Positions 23,270-32,746 of a stretch of DNA of 64,000 bases are shown piece after piece (the stretch's first letter is position 1; each line of letters starts with the position of its first letter). Made by a program: the position numbers and the translations under genes. The DNA is from G038396625 sp038396625. Its GTDB lineage: Bacteria; Bacillota; Clostridia; Peptostreptococcales; Thermotaleaceae. Where the stretch lies: contig CP121688.1 in the NCBI GenBank assembly GCA_038396625.1, positions 1,054,001 through 1,118,000 of the forward strand, given 5' to 3'. A model generated the notes under the pieces. That model did not search any database, was not told where the DNA came from, and was given only the letters and a program-made list of their open reading frames with translations.

Positions 23270-25291
23270 ATGAGAAAAAAAGTGTATTATCTATTCTTTT
23301 TTCTTATACTTAGCATTTTAATCAATCAAATCACGCATATTAAATATGATCTTAATCTTTGGGAATACGTAAAGTATTCAAAACCTTTATCTGAAGAGGA
23401 AAAACTGTGGTTAAAGAATAAAGGAAAAATAATTTATGCTTCGGATAGGAATGCGCCGCCAATTTCTTTTTTAGAAAAGGAAAATGGTCAATATAAAGGG
23501 ATTGTAATAGACTATGTAACAGCGCTTTCTATAGAACTAGGGGCAGATATTGAATTTCACCCATTGGTATGGGAAGAAGTTTTAAATAGTCTATTAAAAG
23601 GAGAAGTAGATGTTGGGGATGTTTTTCCCAGTGAAGAAAGAAAAAAGAGTTATAGATTTTCAAAGCCTATTTATAAGCTTAGAGGAATTATATTAGTATC
23701 TGCAAAAGAGCGAGAGATTGATAAAATAGAGCATTTGAGAGGAAAGAAAATTGCATTACCAAGAGGAGATTATGCAAAAGAACATTTAGATAAAACAATT
23801 CCAAATGTAGTCTATGTGTTTACTAAAGATATACATCATGCTTTAAAGCTTCTTCAACAAGGAAAAGTTCGAGCGGTGGTTGGAGATGAACCAGTAATTA
23901 CTTATTTTACAAATCAAATGGGCATAAAGGATAGTACAAGAATTATAGAGCATCCTTTATATGAAAAAGATGTGGCTTTGGCTGTAGCAAAATCAGAAGA
24001 AAAACTTTTGAATATTTTAAATAAAGGCATATTGAGTCTTCAAAAAAAAGATTTTGTTAAAAAGATACAGCAAAGATGGTTTGGCATTTCCGCATCTATT
24101 GTAAAAAATAAAATTGCGGATAGTTTGATTATAGGTGTAAGTTTATTTTTCGTTGTGACTCTAATTGCTGTATTTTTCTTATATTTGTGGAATCATGCTT
24201 TAAAGGAAGAAGTCAAAAGAAGAACGGAAGAACTTTATCAAAGCAGAAGGGAGCTTGAAATAACCTTTGATGCATTGAGTCATTTTCTTGTAGTAATTTG
24301 TCTTGATGGAAAAATAAAAAACTGTAACCAATCTTTTCAAAATTATTTAGGAAAAAAGAGAAAAGAAGTTATTGGGTCTTATTTTTTAGATTGGGAAATT
24401 TTAAAGACCATGAACGAAAAGTTACATATTTTTGAAAGTGGCAAAATTCAGGTAATAAAAGAAGAAAAAGAAATGAGATACCGTAAAAAACACTATACTA
24501 TCAATACCTTTTCATTGGAAACGATAAAACAAGAATTGCCTCAGATATTGATTGTGATCAAAGACATAACAGATTTTAAGATTATAGAGAAACAGCTATT
24601 ACAAGAGAATAAAATGGTTGCAGTGGGGCAGTTAGCAGCGGGAGTAGCCCATGAGATAAGGAATCCATTAGGACTAATAAGAAACTATTGTTATGTTGTT
24701 AAAAATATTGTAATAGAAGAAAAAGGCTTAAGAGCTATTCAGGTAATAGAATCTTCTGTCCAAAAAATAGGAAGAATCATCGAGAATTTACTAGATTTTT
24801 CTAGAATTTCTGGAGATACATGGAATTATGTAGATATAGAAAACACAATCGCTAAGATTTTAGAATTAGAACAAAAAAATATGCAAAAGAAAAAGATTCA
24901 AAGTAAATTATTTTGTGATAAAAACTTGATTTATTATACCAATGAAGAAGCATTAAAGCACATTGTAATCAACCTCATAGATAATGCTATTAGTGCCATA
25001 AGCGGAGAAGGCTCTATTCATATTTTTTGTAAAAAGATAGAACAAGGCATTGTCTTAACGTTTAAAGATTCTGGAAGTGGTATAAGAGAGGAAGATGTAG
25101 AATATATATTTAATCCATTTTTTACGACCAAAACCACAAAGGAAGCAACTGGATTAGGCTTATATATCGTTTATAATGAAGTACAAAAACTTGGCGGCAA
25201 GATTAAAGTGGATAGCCAGTATAAAATAGGAACTACTTTTGAAATATTTTTACCAGAGAAAACGAGGATGGATGGATATGAAGGATTTTAA
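23270..25291 (+). CDS. Sensor histidine kinase with extracellular amino-acid-binding-type domain
   Basis: A 673-residue membrane kinase. An N-terminal signal/anchor is followed by an SBP_bac_3-type periplasmic binding domain (about 48-272; GKIIYASDRNAPPISF, GEVDVGDVFPSEERK). A TM helix (about 283-308), PAS domain (about 325-435), HisKA with phospho-acceptor His near 461 (AAGVAHEIRNPLGLI) and HATPase_c (NLIDNAISAI; DSGSGI; TGLGLYIVYNEV) follow. The SBP_bac_3 fold usually binds amino acids. It overlaps the response-regulator gene by about 20 bases. With the symporter downstream, it plausibly senses an external amino acid. Confidence 0.94.
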   Translation: MRKKVYYLFFFLILSILINQITHIKYDLNLWEYVKYSKPLSEEEKLWLKNKGKIIYASDRNAPPISFLEKENGQYKGIVIDYVTALSIELGADIEFHPLVWEEVLNSLLKGEVDVGDVFPSEERKKSYRFSKPIYKLRGIILVSAKEREIDKIEHLRGKKIALPRGDYAKEHLDKTIPNVVYVFTKDIHHALKLLQQGKVRAVVGDEPVITYFTNQMGIKDSTRIIEHPLYEKDVALAVAKSEEKLLNILNKGILSLQKKDFVKKIQQRWFGISASIVKNKIADSLIIGVSLFFVVTLIAVFFLYLWNHALKEEVKRRTEELYQSRRELEITFDALSHFLVVICLDGKIKNCNQSFQNYLGKKRKEVIGSYFLDWEILKTMNEKLHIFESGKIQVIKEEKEMRYRKKHYTINTFSLETIKQELPQILIVIKDITDFKIIEKQLLQENKMVAVGQLAAGVAHEIRNPLGLIRNYCYVVKNIVIEEKGLRAIQVIESSVQKIGRIIENLLDFSRISGDTWNYVDIENTIAKILELEQKNMQKKKIQSKLFCDKNLIYYTNEEALKHIVINLIDNAISAISGEGSIHIFCKKIEQGIVLTFKDSGSGIREEDVEYIFNPFFTTKTTKEATGLGLYIVYNEVQKLGGKIKVDSQYKIGTTFEIFLPEKTRMDGYEGF

Positions 25292-26648
25292 AATATTAAT
25301 TGTAGATGATGAATATGAATATCAAGAGGTTTTCAAAATGATATTAGAAGAAAAAGGGTACACCGTAAAAACTTGTGGGTCTGCAGAGGAAGCATTAAAG
25401 ATAAGTGAGAAAGAAAATTTTCATTTAATTTTGACAGACCTCAAAATGGAACACATGGGAGGATTAGCGTTACTTGAAGAAATAAAAAAAAGAGAGGAAA
25501 AAATAGAAGTAATTTTAGTTACAGGATATGGAACCATTGAAAGTGCAGTAGAAGCGATGAAAAAGGGAGCTTTTAGCTATTTTATAAAAAGTCACAATCC
25601 TGAAGCATTGCTTATAGAAATAGAGAAGCTGCTAAAAATGAAAAGGCTAGAAGCTGATAACAATATATTTAGAAATCAACAAAAAAGAGAAGAATTTTTA
25701 TTGAGTAGCAAAAACAAAGGTTTTACTGATATTTTAGATGTTGCTACAAAAGCTGCTAACAGTAATGTAAGTGTTCTTATTCTTGGAGAATCGGGTACAG
25801 GAAAAGAGGTCTTGGCAAGGTATATTCATCAAGTTAGCAAAAGAAATAAAGGACATTTTGTAGCTGTAAATTGTCAGGTTTTTTCTGAAGGTCTTTTAGA
25901 GTCAGAGCTTTTTGGTCATGAAAAAGGTGCCTTCACTGGAGCGTTGGAAAAACGAATTGGTAGATTTGAAGAAGCAAATGAAGGCACACTTTTTTTAGAT
26001 GAAATTGGAGAAATGCCCACGAGTACCCAAATAAAATTACTAAGAGCCATTGAGACAAAATCTGTTGAGAGAATAGGGAATAATAGATCTATATCTATAG
26101 ATCTACGGCTTATATCTGCTACGAATAGGAATATTCCTATAGAGATAAAAAAAGGTACATTTCGAGAAGATCTTTTCTATAGAATCAATACGATAACGAT
26201 AGAAATGCCTCCTCTTCGAGAGAGAAAAGAAGATTTACCATTACTGATTGATTTTTTCTTCAATAGAACACAGAAAGAATTGAAAAAGAAAATATTGAAA
26301 GTAGAAAATGGAATTCATGAATTTTTATTGGACTATCATTATCCTGGAAATATACGAGAACTTAAAAATATTATCGAAAGATTGGTGGTTCTCTCAGAAG
26401 ATGGGATCATTAAGGTGAATGATCTATCGGTAGGTAAAAATCAACTACATAAAAAAGAAGATCAAAATTTTCAAATGAAATTGTTAAGGGATGCAAGAAA
26501 AGAATTCGAAATGAATTATATTCGACAAGTTTTAAATAAGTGTGGGGGAAGGATTACAGAGGCTTCGAAACATTTAGGAATAACGAGAAGGCAACTTTCT
26601 AATAAAGTTGTAGAGTATAGCTTAAAGAAGGAGTTGAAGAGGAAATAG
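25272..26648 (+). CDS. Sigma-54-dependent response regulator (NtrC family)
   Basis: About 458 residues. Receiver domain (about 1-120; phospho-acceptor Asp in LILTDLKMEHMG). Sigma-54 AAA+ domain (about 140-375): Walker A GESGTGKE, the sigma-54-contacting GAFTGA loop and Walker B GTLFLDEIGEM. C-terminal Fis-type HTH (ITEASKHLGITRRQLSNKV). The start is ATG 25272 or 25278; GAGG lies four or ten bases before these. Partner of the overlapping kinase. Activates a -24/-12 promoter; the candidate at 26991 lies before the symporter gene. Confidence 0.94.
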   Translation: MDMKDFKILIVDDEYEYQEVFKMILEEKGYTVKTCGSAEEALKISEKENFHLILTDLKMEHMGGLALLEEIKKREEKIEVILVTGYGTIESAVEAMKKGAFSYFIKSHNPEALLIEIEKLLKMKRLEADNNIFRNQQKREEFLLSSKNKGFTDILDVATKAANSNVSVLILGESGTGKEVLARYIHQVSKRNKGHFVAVNCQVFSEGLLESELFGHEKGAFTGALEKRIGRFEEANEGTLFLDEIGEMPTSTQIKLLRAIETKSVERIGNNRSISIDLRLISATNRNIPIEIKKGTFREDLFYRINTITIEMPPLRERKEDLPLLIDFFFNRTQKELKKKILKVENGIHEFLLDYHYPGNIRELKNIIERLVVLSEDGIIKVNDLSVGKNQLHKKEDQNFQMKLLRDARKEFEMNYIRQVLNKCGGRITEASKHLGITRRQLSNKVVEYSLKKELKRK

Positions 26649-26860
26649 ATTTTCTGGGAATAGGAAATTTATTTCCTATATTTATTTTAAAAAAAATATA
26701 CCTAGAGGAATGGACTGTTATTATATATTTGGCCCATATGGACCAACTTTATGCGCCACAATTTCAATGTTTATAAGCTGGCAAGTCTGTAAATGCGTTA
26801 ACGGCAAAAGATAAAAATTTATATTAGATTAAAGAGAAGCTCTAAGGAAGGAAATTAATT

Positions 26861-26905
26861 TCCTGTAAGAGAGGAAACTAATTTCCTCTTTTACAGGATT
26901 TTTTT
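26861..26905 (+). terminator. Terminator in the regulator-symporter gap
   Basis: 17-bp stem (TCCTGTAAGAGAGGAAA with TTTCCTCTTTTACAGGA, one GU pair), CTAA loop and T7 tract. It isolates the symporter from the upstream regulator operon. Confidence 0.85.
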
Positions 26906-26990
26906 GTATGAAATGCAAAAATCGAGATAATAGATGTAGCAATCATGAGCTATTTGAAGGTATAAGTTAATTGTATATTTATTTAGAAAA

Positions 26991-27007
26991 TTGGCATTAA
27001 AATTGCA
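26991..27007 (+). promoter_or_regulatory. Sigma-54 (-24/-12) promoter of the alanine symporter gene
   Basis: TTGGCATTAAAATTGCA. GG and GC are exactly 12 bases apart, as in the TGGCAC-N5-TTGC consensus. The start codon lies about 140 bases downstream. Confidence 0.85.
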
Positions 27008-27149
27008 ATTACTCCTTTTATATCCCATAAAAGTCTTCTATTGATCTGTGAGGATGCAAAAATATTTTCTATATGGGATTCATTGGTTAAGGTATAAGAC
27101 GATGTTAAGGTATTATGGGATAAAACAAAAAATGAGGAGGGAAAGCATA

Positions 27150-28520
27150 ATGGATTTGGTTTATAGGGTAAATGACTGGCTAAATGGTATTGTATGGGGA
27201 CCTTATATGATCACACTATTGGTTGGAGCAGGGATATTCTTAAGTATCAGGTTAGGGTTTTTACAAATTTTTAAATTTCCGTACTTGTTTAATAATACCA
27301 TAAGAAAAGCTTTTATTAAAAATGATGCAGGTGATGGAGATATTAGCTCAGGACAAGCAGGATTAACATCGATTGCAGCAGTAGTAGGAACGGGAAATAT
27401 TGCAGGGGTTGCTACGGCTATTGCGATAGGTGGACCAGGGGCACTTTTTTGGATGTGGGTGGCATCATTTTTTGGTATGGCAACAAAATTCACCGAAGTA
27501 ACATTAGGTCTTCACTTTAGAGAAAGAAGGAAAAATGGAAACTATGCAGGTGGTGCAATGTACTACATAGAAAAAGGACTAGGACAAAAATGGATGGCAG
27601 TCTTTTTTAGTTCAATGGTAATCATTGCTTATTTTATTATAGGTGCCATCGTAGATACAAATACAATCGCTATGTCTGTACAGGAACAATGGGGAATAAA
27701 GCCGATCATTACAGGTGTCATATTTGCAATTCTAACAGGGATCGTTATATTAGGAGGAATTAAAAGAATTGGAGAGGTATGTGAATTCTTAACACCCATC
27801 ATGGGAGGCATTTATATTGTGGCAGGTATTGTTATTATATTGCTCAATATAGATAAAGTACCAGACGCTATAGCCCTTATTTTTAAAACAGCATTTCATC
27901 CTATTTCAGCAACTGGTGGATTTGCTGGAGCTACAATTACAAGAATGATTACAATTGGAACTGCTCGAGGTTTATTTTCCAATGAAGCTGGAATGGGCAG
28001 TTCTCCAATTATCCACAGTAGCGCGAAGGTTGATCATCCCGTAGAACAAGGTATCTGGGGGGCTATAGAAGTATTTGTAGATACCTTAATTATTGGATCC
28101 ATAACAGGATTAGCAATTGTTATATCAGGAGAATGGACGACAGGAGTTTCAGGAGCAGCTTTGACTATGAGAGCTTTTTCCAAAACCTTACCTGGAAACT
28201 TAGGTAGTTACATCGTATTGATATCAGCTATTCTTTTTGGATATTCCTGTCTGATATCAGCAAATTATTATTGTGAAAGAGCAGGAGATTATCTCTTCGG
28301 GAGTGGGGTGATCATGCCAATAAGAGTATTATGGATCGTATTTATTGTGATAGGATCTATGGGGGGCTTAGAATTTGTATGGGATTTAGCAGATACCGCT
28401 AATGGGCTTATGGCAATCCCCAATTTGATAGCCATTATTCTTCTTAGTGGAACGGTAGTAAAACTTAAGAAAGAATACTTTATGCAAGTGGAAGAAAAAG
28501 ACAAAAAGCAAGAAGTGTAA
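27150..28520 (+). CDS. Sodium:alanine symporter family (AGCS) transporter
   Basis: A 456-residue membrane protein with about ten to eleven helices. It imports alanine, glycine or a related amino acid with sodium. Family signatures are GDGDISSGQAGLTSIAAVVG, GTGNIAGVATAIAIGGPGAL, the TKFTEVTLGLHFRE segment and ARGLFSNEAGMGS. ATG 27150 follows GAGGAGG; an upstream in-frame extension lacks a site and is hydrophilic. Preceded by a sigma-54 promoter and the kinase/regulator pair, so probably induced by its own substrate. A perfect bidirectional terminator follows. Confidence 0.95.
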   Translation: MDLVYRVNDWLNGIVWGPYMITLLVGAGIFLSIRLGFLQIFKFPYLFNNTIRKAFIKNDAGDGDISSGQAGLTSIAAVVGTGNIAGVATAIAIGGPGALFWMWVASFFGMATKFTEVTLGLHFRERRKNGNYAGGAMYYIEKGLGQKWMAVFFSSMVIIAYFIIGAIVDTNTIAMSVQEQWGIKPIITGVIFAILTGIVILGGIKRIGEVCEFLTPIMGGIYIVAGIVIILLNIDKVPDAIALIFKTAFHPISATGGFAGATITRMITIGTARGLFSNEAGMGSSPIIHSSAKVDHPVEQGIWGAIEVFVDTLIIGSITGLAIVISGEWTTGVSGAALTMRAFSKTLPGNLGSYIVLISAILFGYSCLISANYYCERAGDYLFGSGVIMPIRVLWIVFIVIGSMGGLEFVWDLADTANGLMAIPNLIAIILLSGTVVKLKKEYFMQVEEKDKKQEV

Positions 28521-28581
28521 GAAACTAGAAATGGAAATATCTTAGAAAAATTAGTAAAAAACTACCTTGTAAATAGAAAAA

Positions 28582-28619
28582 AACCAGAAAGAACTTTCCA
28601 TGGAAAGTTCTTTCTGGTT
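28582..28619. terminator. Bidirectional terminator
   Basis: Perfect 38-bp palindrome with AACCAGAAAGAACTTTCC as its left arm, preceded by an A run and followed by TT, between convergent genes. Confidence 0.85.
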
Positions 28620-28638
28620 AATAAGCTTAAATCACAAG

Positions 28639-29109
28639 TTAAGCAGGACTTGCTTCAAAGAAATTTTCTTCTAGAACATTAAAAGCAATAGCTACTTTTA
28701 CTGCGAAAGCGATTGGATTTTCAATAGAAAAAAAGTGGATATACATTAGTCTTGGATCGTCAAATAACCAGTGGTTATGAAGCCCTGTTACCTGAATACC
28801 CTGTTCTTGAAGAGCACTAATGAATGGGTTGATTTCTCCTTGTAGTATAACCGTTTCTCCCAAATTAAGGGCATTGCCTTGTGCATCTATTGATTCAAAC
28901 GAAAATAGAGCATTCAAGGAAAGTGGGCTTACGGTAGTTCTGCCTGCAATTGTGGCTTGAATGCTTCTCATAAACGTTACCACACATAGATCTTCACTAG
29001 ATTGCAGAATATCACTGTTAAGAATTTGAGCGAACAGATTGCATAATTCACCATTGCCGTTTTGAAGAATGTTTATAGAATCATTTGTTTTATTATTTAA
29101 ATCATCCAT
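28639..29109 (-). CDS. DUF1259 (LppY/LpqO-like) protein
   Basis: A 156-residue soluble protein. The C-terminal signature VTGLHNHWLFDDPRLMYIHF, followed by a helix AFAVKVAIAF, matches DUF1259 proteins, known in actinobacteria as LppY/LpqO. They usually carry two such repeats and a signal peptide; this is a single short domain without a signal. AAAGGAGG lies eight bases before ATG. Function unknown; the conserved HNHW suggests metal binding. Confidence 0.8.
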   Translation of the reverse strand: MDDLNNKTNDSINILQNGNGELCNLFAQILNSDILQSSEDLCVVTFMRSIQATIAGRTTVSPLSLNALFSFESIDAQGNALNLGETVILQGEINPFISALQEQGIQVTGLHNHWLFDDPRLMYIHFFSIENPIAFAVKVAIAFNVLEENFFEASPA

Positions 29110-29208
29110 TGGACATACCTCCTTTCCACCAACATAATATGTATGTCCATAAAAATTGTGACAATGATATTGTAAAAAAAAGAGAAAGCGTCTTAATAAA
29201 ATAATTGT

Positions 29209-29237
29209 TTGACAAAAACATCAAACTGTGTTAAAAT
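29209..29237 (+). promoter_or_regulatory. Sigma-A promoter of the trp operon
   Basis: TTGACA, 17 bases, TAAAAT, about 30 bases before the T-box leader begins. Confidence 0.8.
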
Positions 29238-29267
29238 TTTAAAAATATAATTATATCTAAAAATTCT

Positions 29268-29541
29268 ATGAACGGAAAAAGTAGATAAGACATAACGGTT
29301 CAGAGAGTCGGGAATGGTGGAAGCCTGATACGATTATGCTTATTGAATGGTTCCATGAGAAGCGGTGTGAAATCTTTTAGAGAGTACCACTAGCCGTAGG
29401 TCTTACGTTATAAAGACAGGGTATCGAAATAGGCAAGTCTATTTCCGTACCTGAAAGAGTGAGATAGTTAATACTATCTAAAATAGGTGGCAACACGGAA
29501 TATAAGCATTTCGTCCTGTATATGGGATGAGGTGTTTTTTA
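29268..29541 (+). promoter_or_regulatory. Tryptophan T-box leader
   Basis: Stem I with an AGTA motif and specifier loop GAA-TGG (codon TGG, Trp, 29348-29350). The T-box GGTGGCAACACGG is at 29486-29498. The terminator hairpin CATTTCGTCC/GGGATGAGGTG with a T6 tract ends at 29541. Uncharged tRNA-Trp would stabilise the antiterminator and let trpE be transcribed. Confidence 0.9.
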
Positions 29542-29589
29542 TTTAGTGTATAGATTTTGTTACGTATTGAAGATGGTATTCTATTTAAT

Positions 29590-29652
29590 CAGGGTGGCAA
29601 CACGGAATTTAAAGCATTTCGTCCCTATTTATAGGGATGGAGTGCTTTTTTT
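29590..29652 (+). promoter_or_regulatory. Second T-box antiterminator/terminator module without stem I
   Basis: AGGGTGGCAACACGG (29591-29605), then a terminator GCATTTCGTCCCT/AGGGATGGAGTGC with a T7 tract. Only about 48 bases separate it from the first terminator, too little for a specifier stem, so it is a partial duplication that adds a second decision point. Confidence 0.85.
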
Positions 29653-29675
29653 ATTTACAAATAAGGGGTGAGTAT

Positions 29676-31145
29676 ATGGCGTGTATAGACTTTGAAGAAT
29701 TTAAAGAATTGGGGAAAAAATTTAATATGGTGTCTGTTTCAACTGAAATAGAAGGGGATATGGATACACCGATTACTTTATTTTCAAAACTTTGTAAGGA
29801 TCAAAGTAGTTATCTTTTAGAAAGTGTTGAAGGAGGAAATAAGTGGGGGAGATATTCCTACATTGGAAGAAATCCATTTATGACAATCAAATGCTATGGA
29901 AATAAGGTGATTATAAAAAAAGGGGATGAAATAATTACTAAAATAGGGAATGTGTTAGAGATTTTGAAAACATTAATGGATGACTATCATGTTACACAAA
30001 TGGATCATATGCCTGATTTTATTGGAGGAGCAGTAGGCTATATAGGGTATGATGTCATAAGAAACTATGAAGATTTAACCAATGTAAATGTTGATGATAT
30101 AAAAATGCCTGATGTACATCTTTTGTTAATGAAAGAAGTGATCGTTTATGATCATGTCAGACAGAAGACAAGGATTATTGTAAATGTCCAAACATCTGGT
30201 AATCTAGAAAAATTATATAAAGAAGCAATAGATAAATTACAAGTAATTAAAAAAGAAATATTAGAAAATAATTTTCACATGGACGACGATAAAATAAAAG
30301 ATCCTCCAAAAATAAAATATTTGAGCAATGAAACGAAAGAAAATTTTATACAAAAAATTTTACGTGCGAAGGAATATATAAGAAATGGAGATATATTTCA
30401 GGTTGTTTTATCTCAAAGATTGCAAGTAGAAACAGAGCTAAGTCCATTTAAGGCTTATAGAACTTTGAGAAGTATGAATCCTTCACCCTATATGTTTTAT
30501 ATAGACTTTGGAGCGTATCATTTGGTAGGGTCATCGCCAGAGTTGTTGGTAAAAGTAAAGCAAGATACTGTAGAAACATGTCCTATAGCCGGAACGAGAC
30601 CAAGGGGAAAAAGTATAGAAGAAGATAATCAATATGCAGAAGAATTACTGAAAGATGAGAAAGAATTAGCAGAACATTTGATGTTGGTAGATTTAGCAAG
30701 AAATGATATTGGAAAGATCGCAACATTTGGGACGGTAGAAGTAAATCAATTTATGGAGATACAAAAATATTCTCATGTGATGCATATCGTATCAAATGTT
30801 GCTGGAAAGAAAAGGGATGACTGTGATATGTATGATGGCTTGATAGCTTGTTTACCAGCTGGAACTGTATCTGGAGCTCCAAAGGTGAGGGCAATGGAAA
30901 TCATCGATGAATTAGAAAATAGAAAAAGAGGAGTATATGGGGGAGCGGTTGGATATTTGAGTTTTAATGGAAATATGGATACATGTATTGCCATAAGAAC
31001 GATGATATTCAAGGATCGTATGGTGTATATACAGGCAGGCGCAGGGATTGTTGCTGATTCTAATCCCGAAAGTGAATACCATGAGACGCTTAGAAAGGCA
31101 AAAGTACTTATTGAGACAATAAAGAAAGCAGAGGGGGCTTTATAA
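29676..31145 (+). CDS. trpE: Anthranilate synthase component I
   Basis: A 489-residue enzyme that makes anthranilate from chorismate and ammonia. N-terminal Trp-binding region (LLESVEGGNKWGRYSYIG, with the LLES-type feedback-inhibition motif). The C-terminal chorismate-binding domain shows GDIFQVVLSQR, NPSPYMFYIDFG, CPIAGTRPRGK, DLARNDIGKI and GTVSGAPKVRAMEIIDELE. ATG 29676 with AAGGGGTG. First gene of trpEGDCFBA; stop and trpG start overlap (TAATG). Confidence 0.97.
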   Translation: MACIDFEEFKELGKKFNMVSVSTEIEGDMDTPITLFSKLCKDQSSYLLESVEGGNKWGRYSYIGRNPFMTIKCYGNKVIIKKGDEIITKIGNVLEILKTLMDDYHVTQMDHMPDFIGGAVGYIGYDVIRNYEDLTNVNVDDIKMPDVHLLLMKEVIVYDHVRQKTRIIVNVQTSGNLEKLYKEAIDKLQVIKKEILENNFHMDDDKIKDPPKIKYLSNETKENFIQKILRAKEYIRNGDIFQVVLSQRLQVETELSPFKAYRTLRSMNPSPYMFYIDFGAYHLVGSSPELLVKVKQDTVETCPIAGTRPRGKSIEEDNQYAEELLKDEKELAEHLMLVDLARNDIGKIATFGTVEVNQFMEIQKYSHVMHIVSNVAGKKRDDCDMYDGLIACLPAGTVSGAPKVRAMEIIDELENRKRGVYGGAVGYLSFNGNMDTCIAIRTMIFKDRMVYIQAGAGIVADSNPESEYHETLRKAKVLIETIKKAEGAL

Positions 31146-31708
31146 TGATTGTGATCATAGATAATTATGATTCTTTTACCTATAATTTGTATCAATATGT
31201 GGGGGAGATTCATCCAGAGGTTAAGGTATATAGAAATAATGAAGTGACAATAGAAGAATTAAAGAAAATGGATATTACCCACATCATTATATCACCAGGA
31301 CCTAAATTTCCAAAGGATTCAGAAATTTCCATGGAGGTGATCAAAGAATTTAGAAAAGATATCCCAATTTTAGGGGTGTGCCTTGGACATCAAGCAATCG
31401 GAGAAGTATTTGGAGGACGTATTGTACATGCCCAAAATATGGTGCATGGGAAAACTTCTATCATCCATCATAATGAAATGGATTTATTTAAGGGACTAGA
31501 AAACCCATTAACGGTAACAAGATATCATTCTTTGGTTGTTGACAAGACATCTATTCCAGAGGAACTAATAATTACAGCTAAAAGCTGTGAAGGAGAAATT
31601 ATGGGATTAAGACATAGGAAATATCCACTATTTGGAGTGCAGTTTCATCCAGAGTCCATTGCTACAAATAGGGGAAAAGAGCTATTAAAGAATTTTCTTG
31701 CATTATAA
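31145..31708 (+). CDS. trpG: Anthranilate synthase component II (glutamine amidotransferase)
   Basis: A 187-residue class I glutamine amidotransferase that supplies ammonia to TrpE. Opens with the typical IIDNYDSFTYNLYQY; nucleophile Cys in GVCLGHQAIGE; His/Glu in FGVQFHPES. Free-standing rather than fused to trpD. Overlaps trpE by one base. Confidence 0.97.
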   Translation: MIVIIDNYDSFTYNLYQYVGEIHPEVKVYRNNEVTIEELKKMDITHIIISPGPKFPKDSEISMEVIKEFRKDIPILGVCLGHQAIGEVFGGRIVHAQNMVHGKTSIIHHNEMDLFKGLENPLTVTRYHSLVVDKTSIPEELIITAKSCEGEIMGLRHRKYPLFGVQFHPESIATNRGKELLKNFLAL

Positions 31709-31726
31709 GGAGTGGAGGTATGTTAT

Positions 31727-32746
31727 ATGCTAAAGTTAGCAATTGATAAGGTTATAAACCATAAAAATTTGACAGAGTCTGAGATGATATGTGCTATGAA
31801 TGCAATAATGGAGGGGAAAGCCACTGAATCGCAAATAGGAGGTTTTTTAGCAGCACTTCGAATGAAAGGGGAAACATTAGAAGAGATTACTGGAAGTACA
31901 AAGGTAATGAGAGATAAGGCATTAAGTATAAACATTACAAAAGATTATGCAATCGATACCTGTGGTACAGGAGGAGACGGAGCAAATACGTTTAATATTT
32001 CCACAGTGGCAGCATTTGTTGCGGCAGCTGCGGGGGTTACAGTTGTAAAGCATGGAAGTCGCTCAGTTTCTAGCAAGTGCGGAAGCGCGGATGTATTAGA
32101 AAGCTTAGGTGTGAATATTGATTTACAGCCTATAGAAGTAGAAAAATGTGTAGAACAATTAAACGTAGGATTTATGTTTGCTCCTAATTTTCATCAGGCG
32201 ATGAAGTATGCAATAGGTCCAAGACGTGAGTTAGGCGTGAGAACAATATTCAATATATTAGGTCCCTTAACAAATCCTGCAAAAGTAAAAGGGCAGGTAC
32301 TTGGCGTATTTGATCAGACTCTTACAGAAGTAGTAGCGGAGGTTTTAAAAGAGTTAGGGGTTGAGAAAGCGATGGTAGTGCATGGATTAGACGGATTAGA
32401 TGAGATTACTATTACCACGAAAACCAAGGTAAGCGAATTAAAGGATGGCAAAATTATTAACTATTATATTGATCCTAGAGAATATGATTTGCCATTAGCG
32501 CCAACGGAGAGGCTAATGGGGGGTGAACCTCAACGAAATGCAGAAATTTTATTGAATATATTAAAAGGAGAAAGCGGTGCAAGGCGAAATATGGTTTTGT
32601 TAAATGCGGGAGCGTCCATATACGTCGGAAAGAAGGCAACCTCATTAGAAGAGGGGATAGATAAAGCGAAAGAAGTAATAGATATGGGCCTTGCCTTAGA
32701 AAAGTTAAATCGATTGGTGACCTTAAGCCAGGAGATGAGGAGATGA
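31727..32746 (+). CDS. trpD: Anthranilate phosphoribosyltransferase
   Basis: A 339-residue enzyme that joins anthranilate to PRPP. Conserved DTCGTGGDGANTFNIST (PRPP/Mg loop), KHGSRSVSSKCGSADVLE, FMFAPNFHQAMK and GPRRELGVRTIFNILGPLTNP. ATG 31727 with GGAGG eight bases upstream; an in-frame GTG at 31712 overlaps that site. Overlaps trpC by four bases (ATGA). Confidence 0.97.
   Translation: MLKLAIDKVINHKNLTESEMICAMNAIMEGKATESQIGGFLAALRMKGETLEEITGSTKVMRDKALSINITKDYAIDTCGTGGDGANTFNISTVAAFVAAAAGVTVVKHGSRSVSSKCGSADVLESLGVNIDLQPIEVEKCVEQLNVGFMFAPNFHQAMKYAIGPRRELGVRTIFNILGPLTNPAKVKGQVLGVFDQTLTEVVAEVLKELGVEKAMVVHGLDGLDEITITTKTKVSELKDGKIINYYIDPREYDLPLAPTERLMGGEPQRNAEILLNILKGESGARRNMVLLNAGASIYVGKKATSLEEGIDKAKEVIDMGLALEKLNRLVTLSQEMRR

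Larger units (their letters stand above)
26649..27149 (+). other. 500-base control region before the symporter gene
   Basis: Contains, in order: a 16-bp palindrome AGGAAATTTATTTCCT (26662-26677), a dyad TTGG-C-CCATATGG-A-CCAA (26729-26746), a second AGGAAA-N4-TTTCCT palindrome (26849-26864), a strong terminator whose upper stem holds a third copy (26872-26887), and a sigma-54 promoter (26991). No gene is seen. The dyads are candidate binding sites of the upstream NtrC-type regulator. Confidence 0.6.

Noticed and set aside
26662..26677. First AGGAAA palindrome as a terminator for the response-regulator gene
   Set aside because: It can form a stem, but the loop is short and there is no T tract; it is better kept as a possible binding site.
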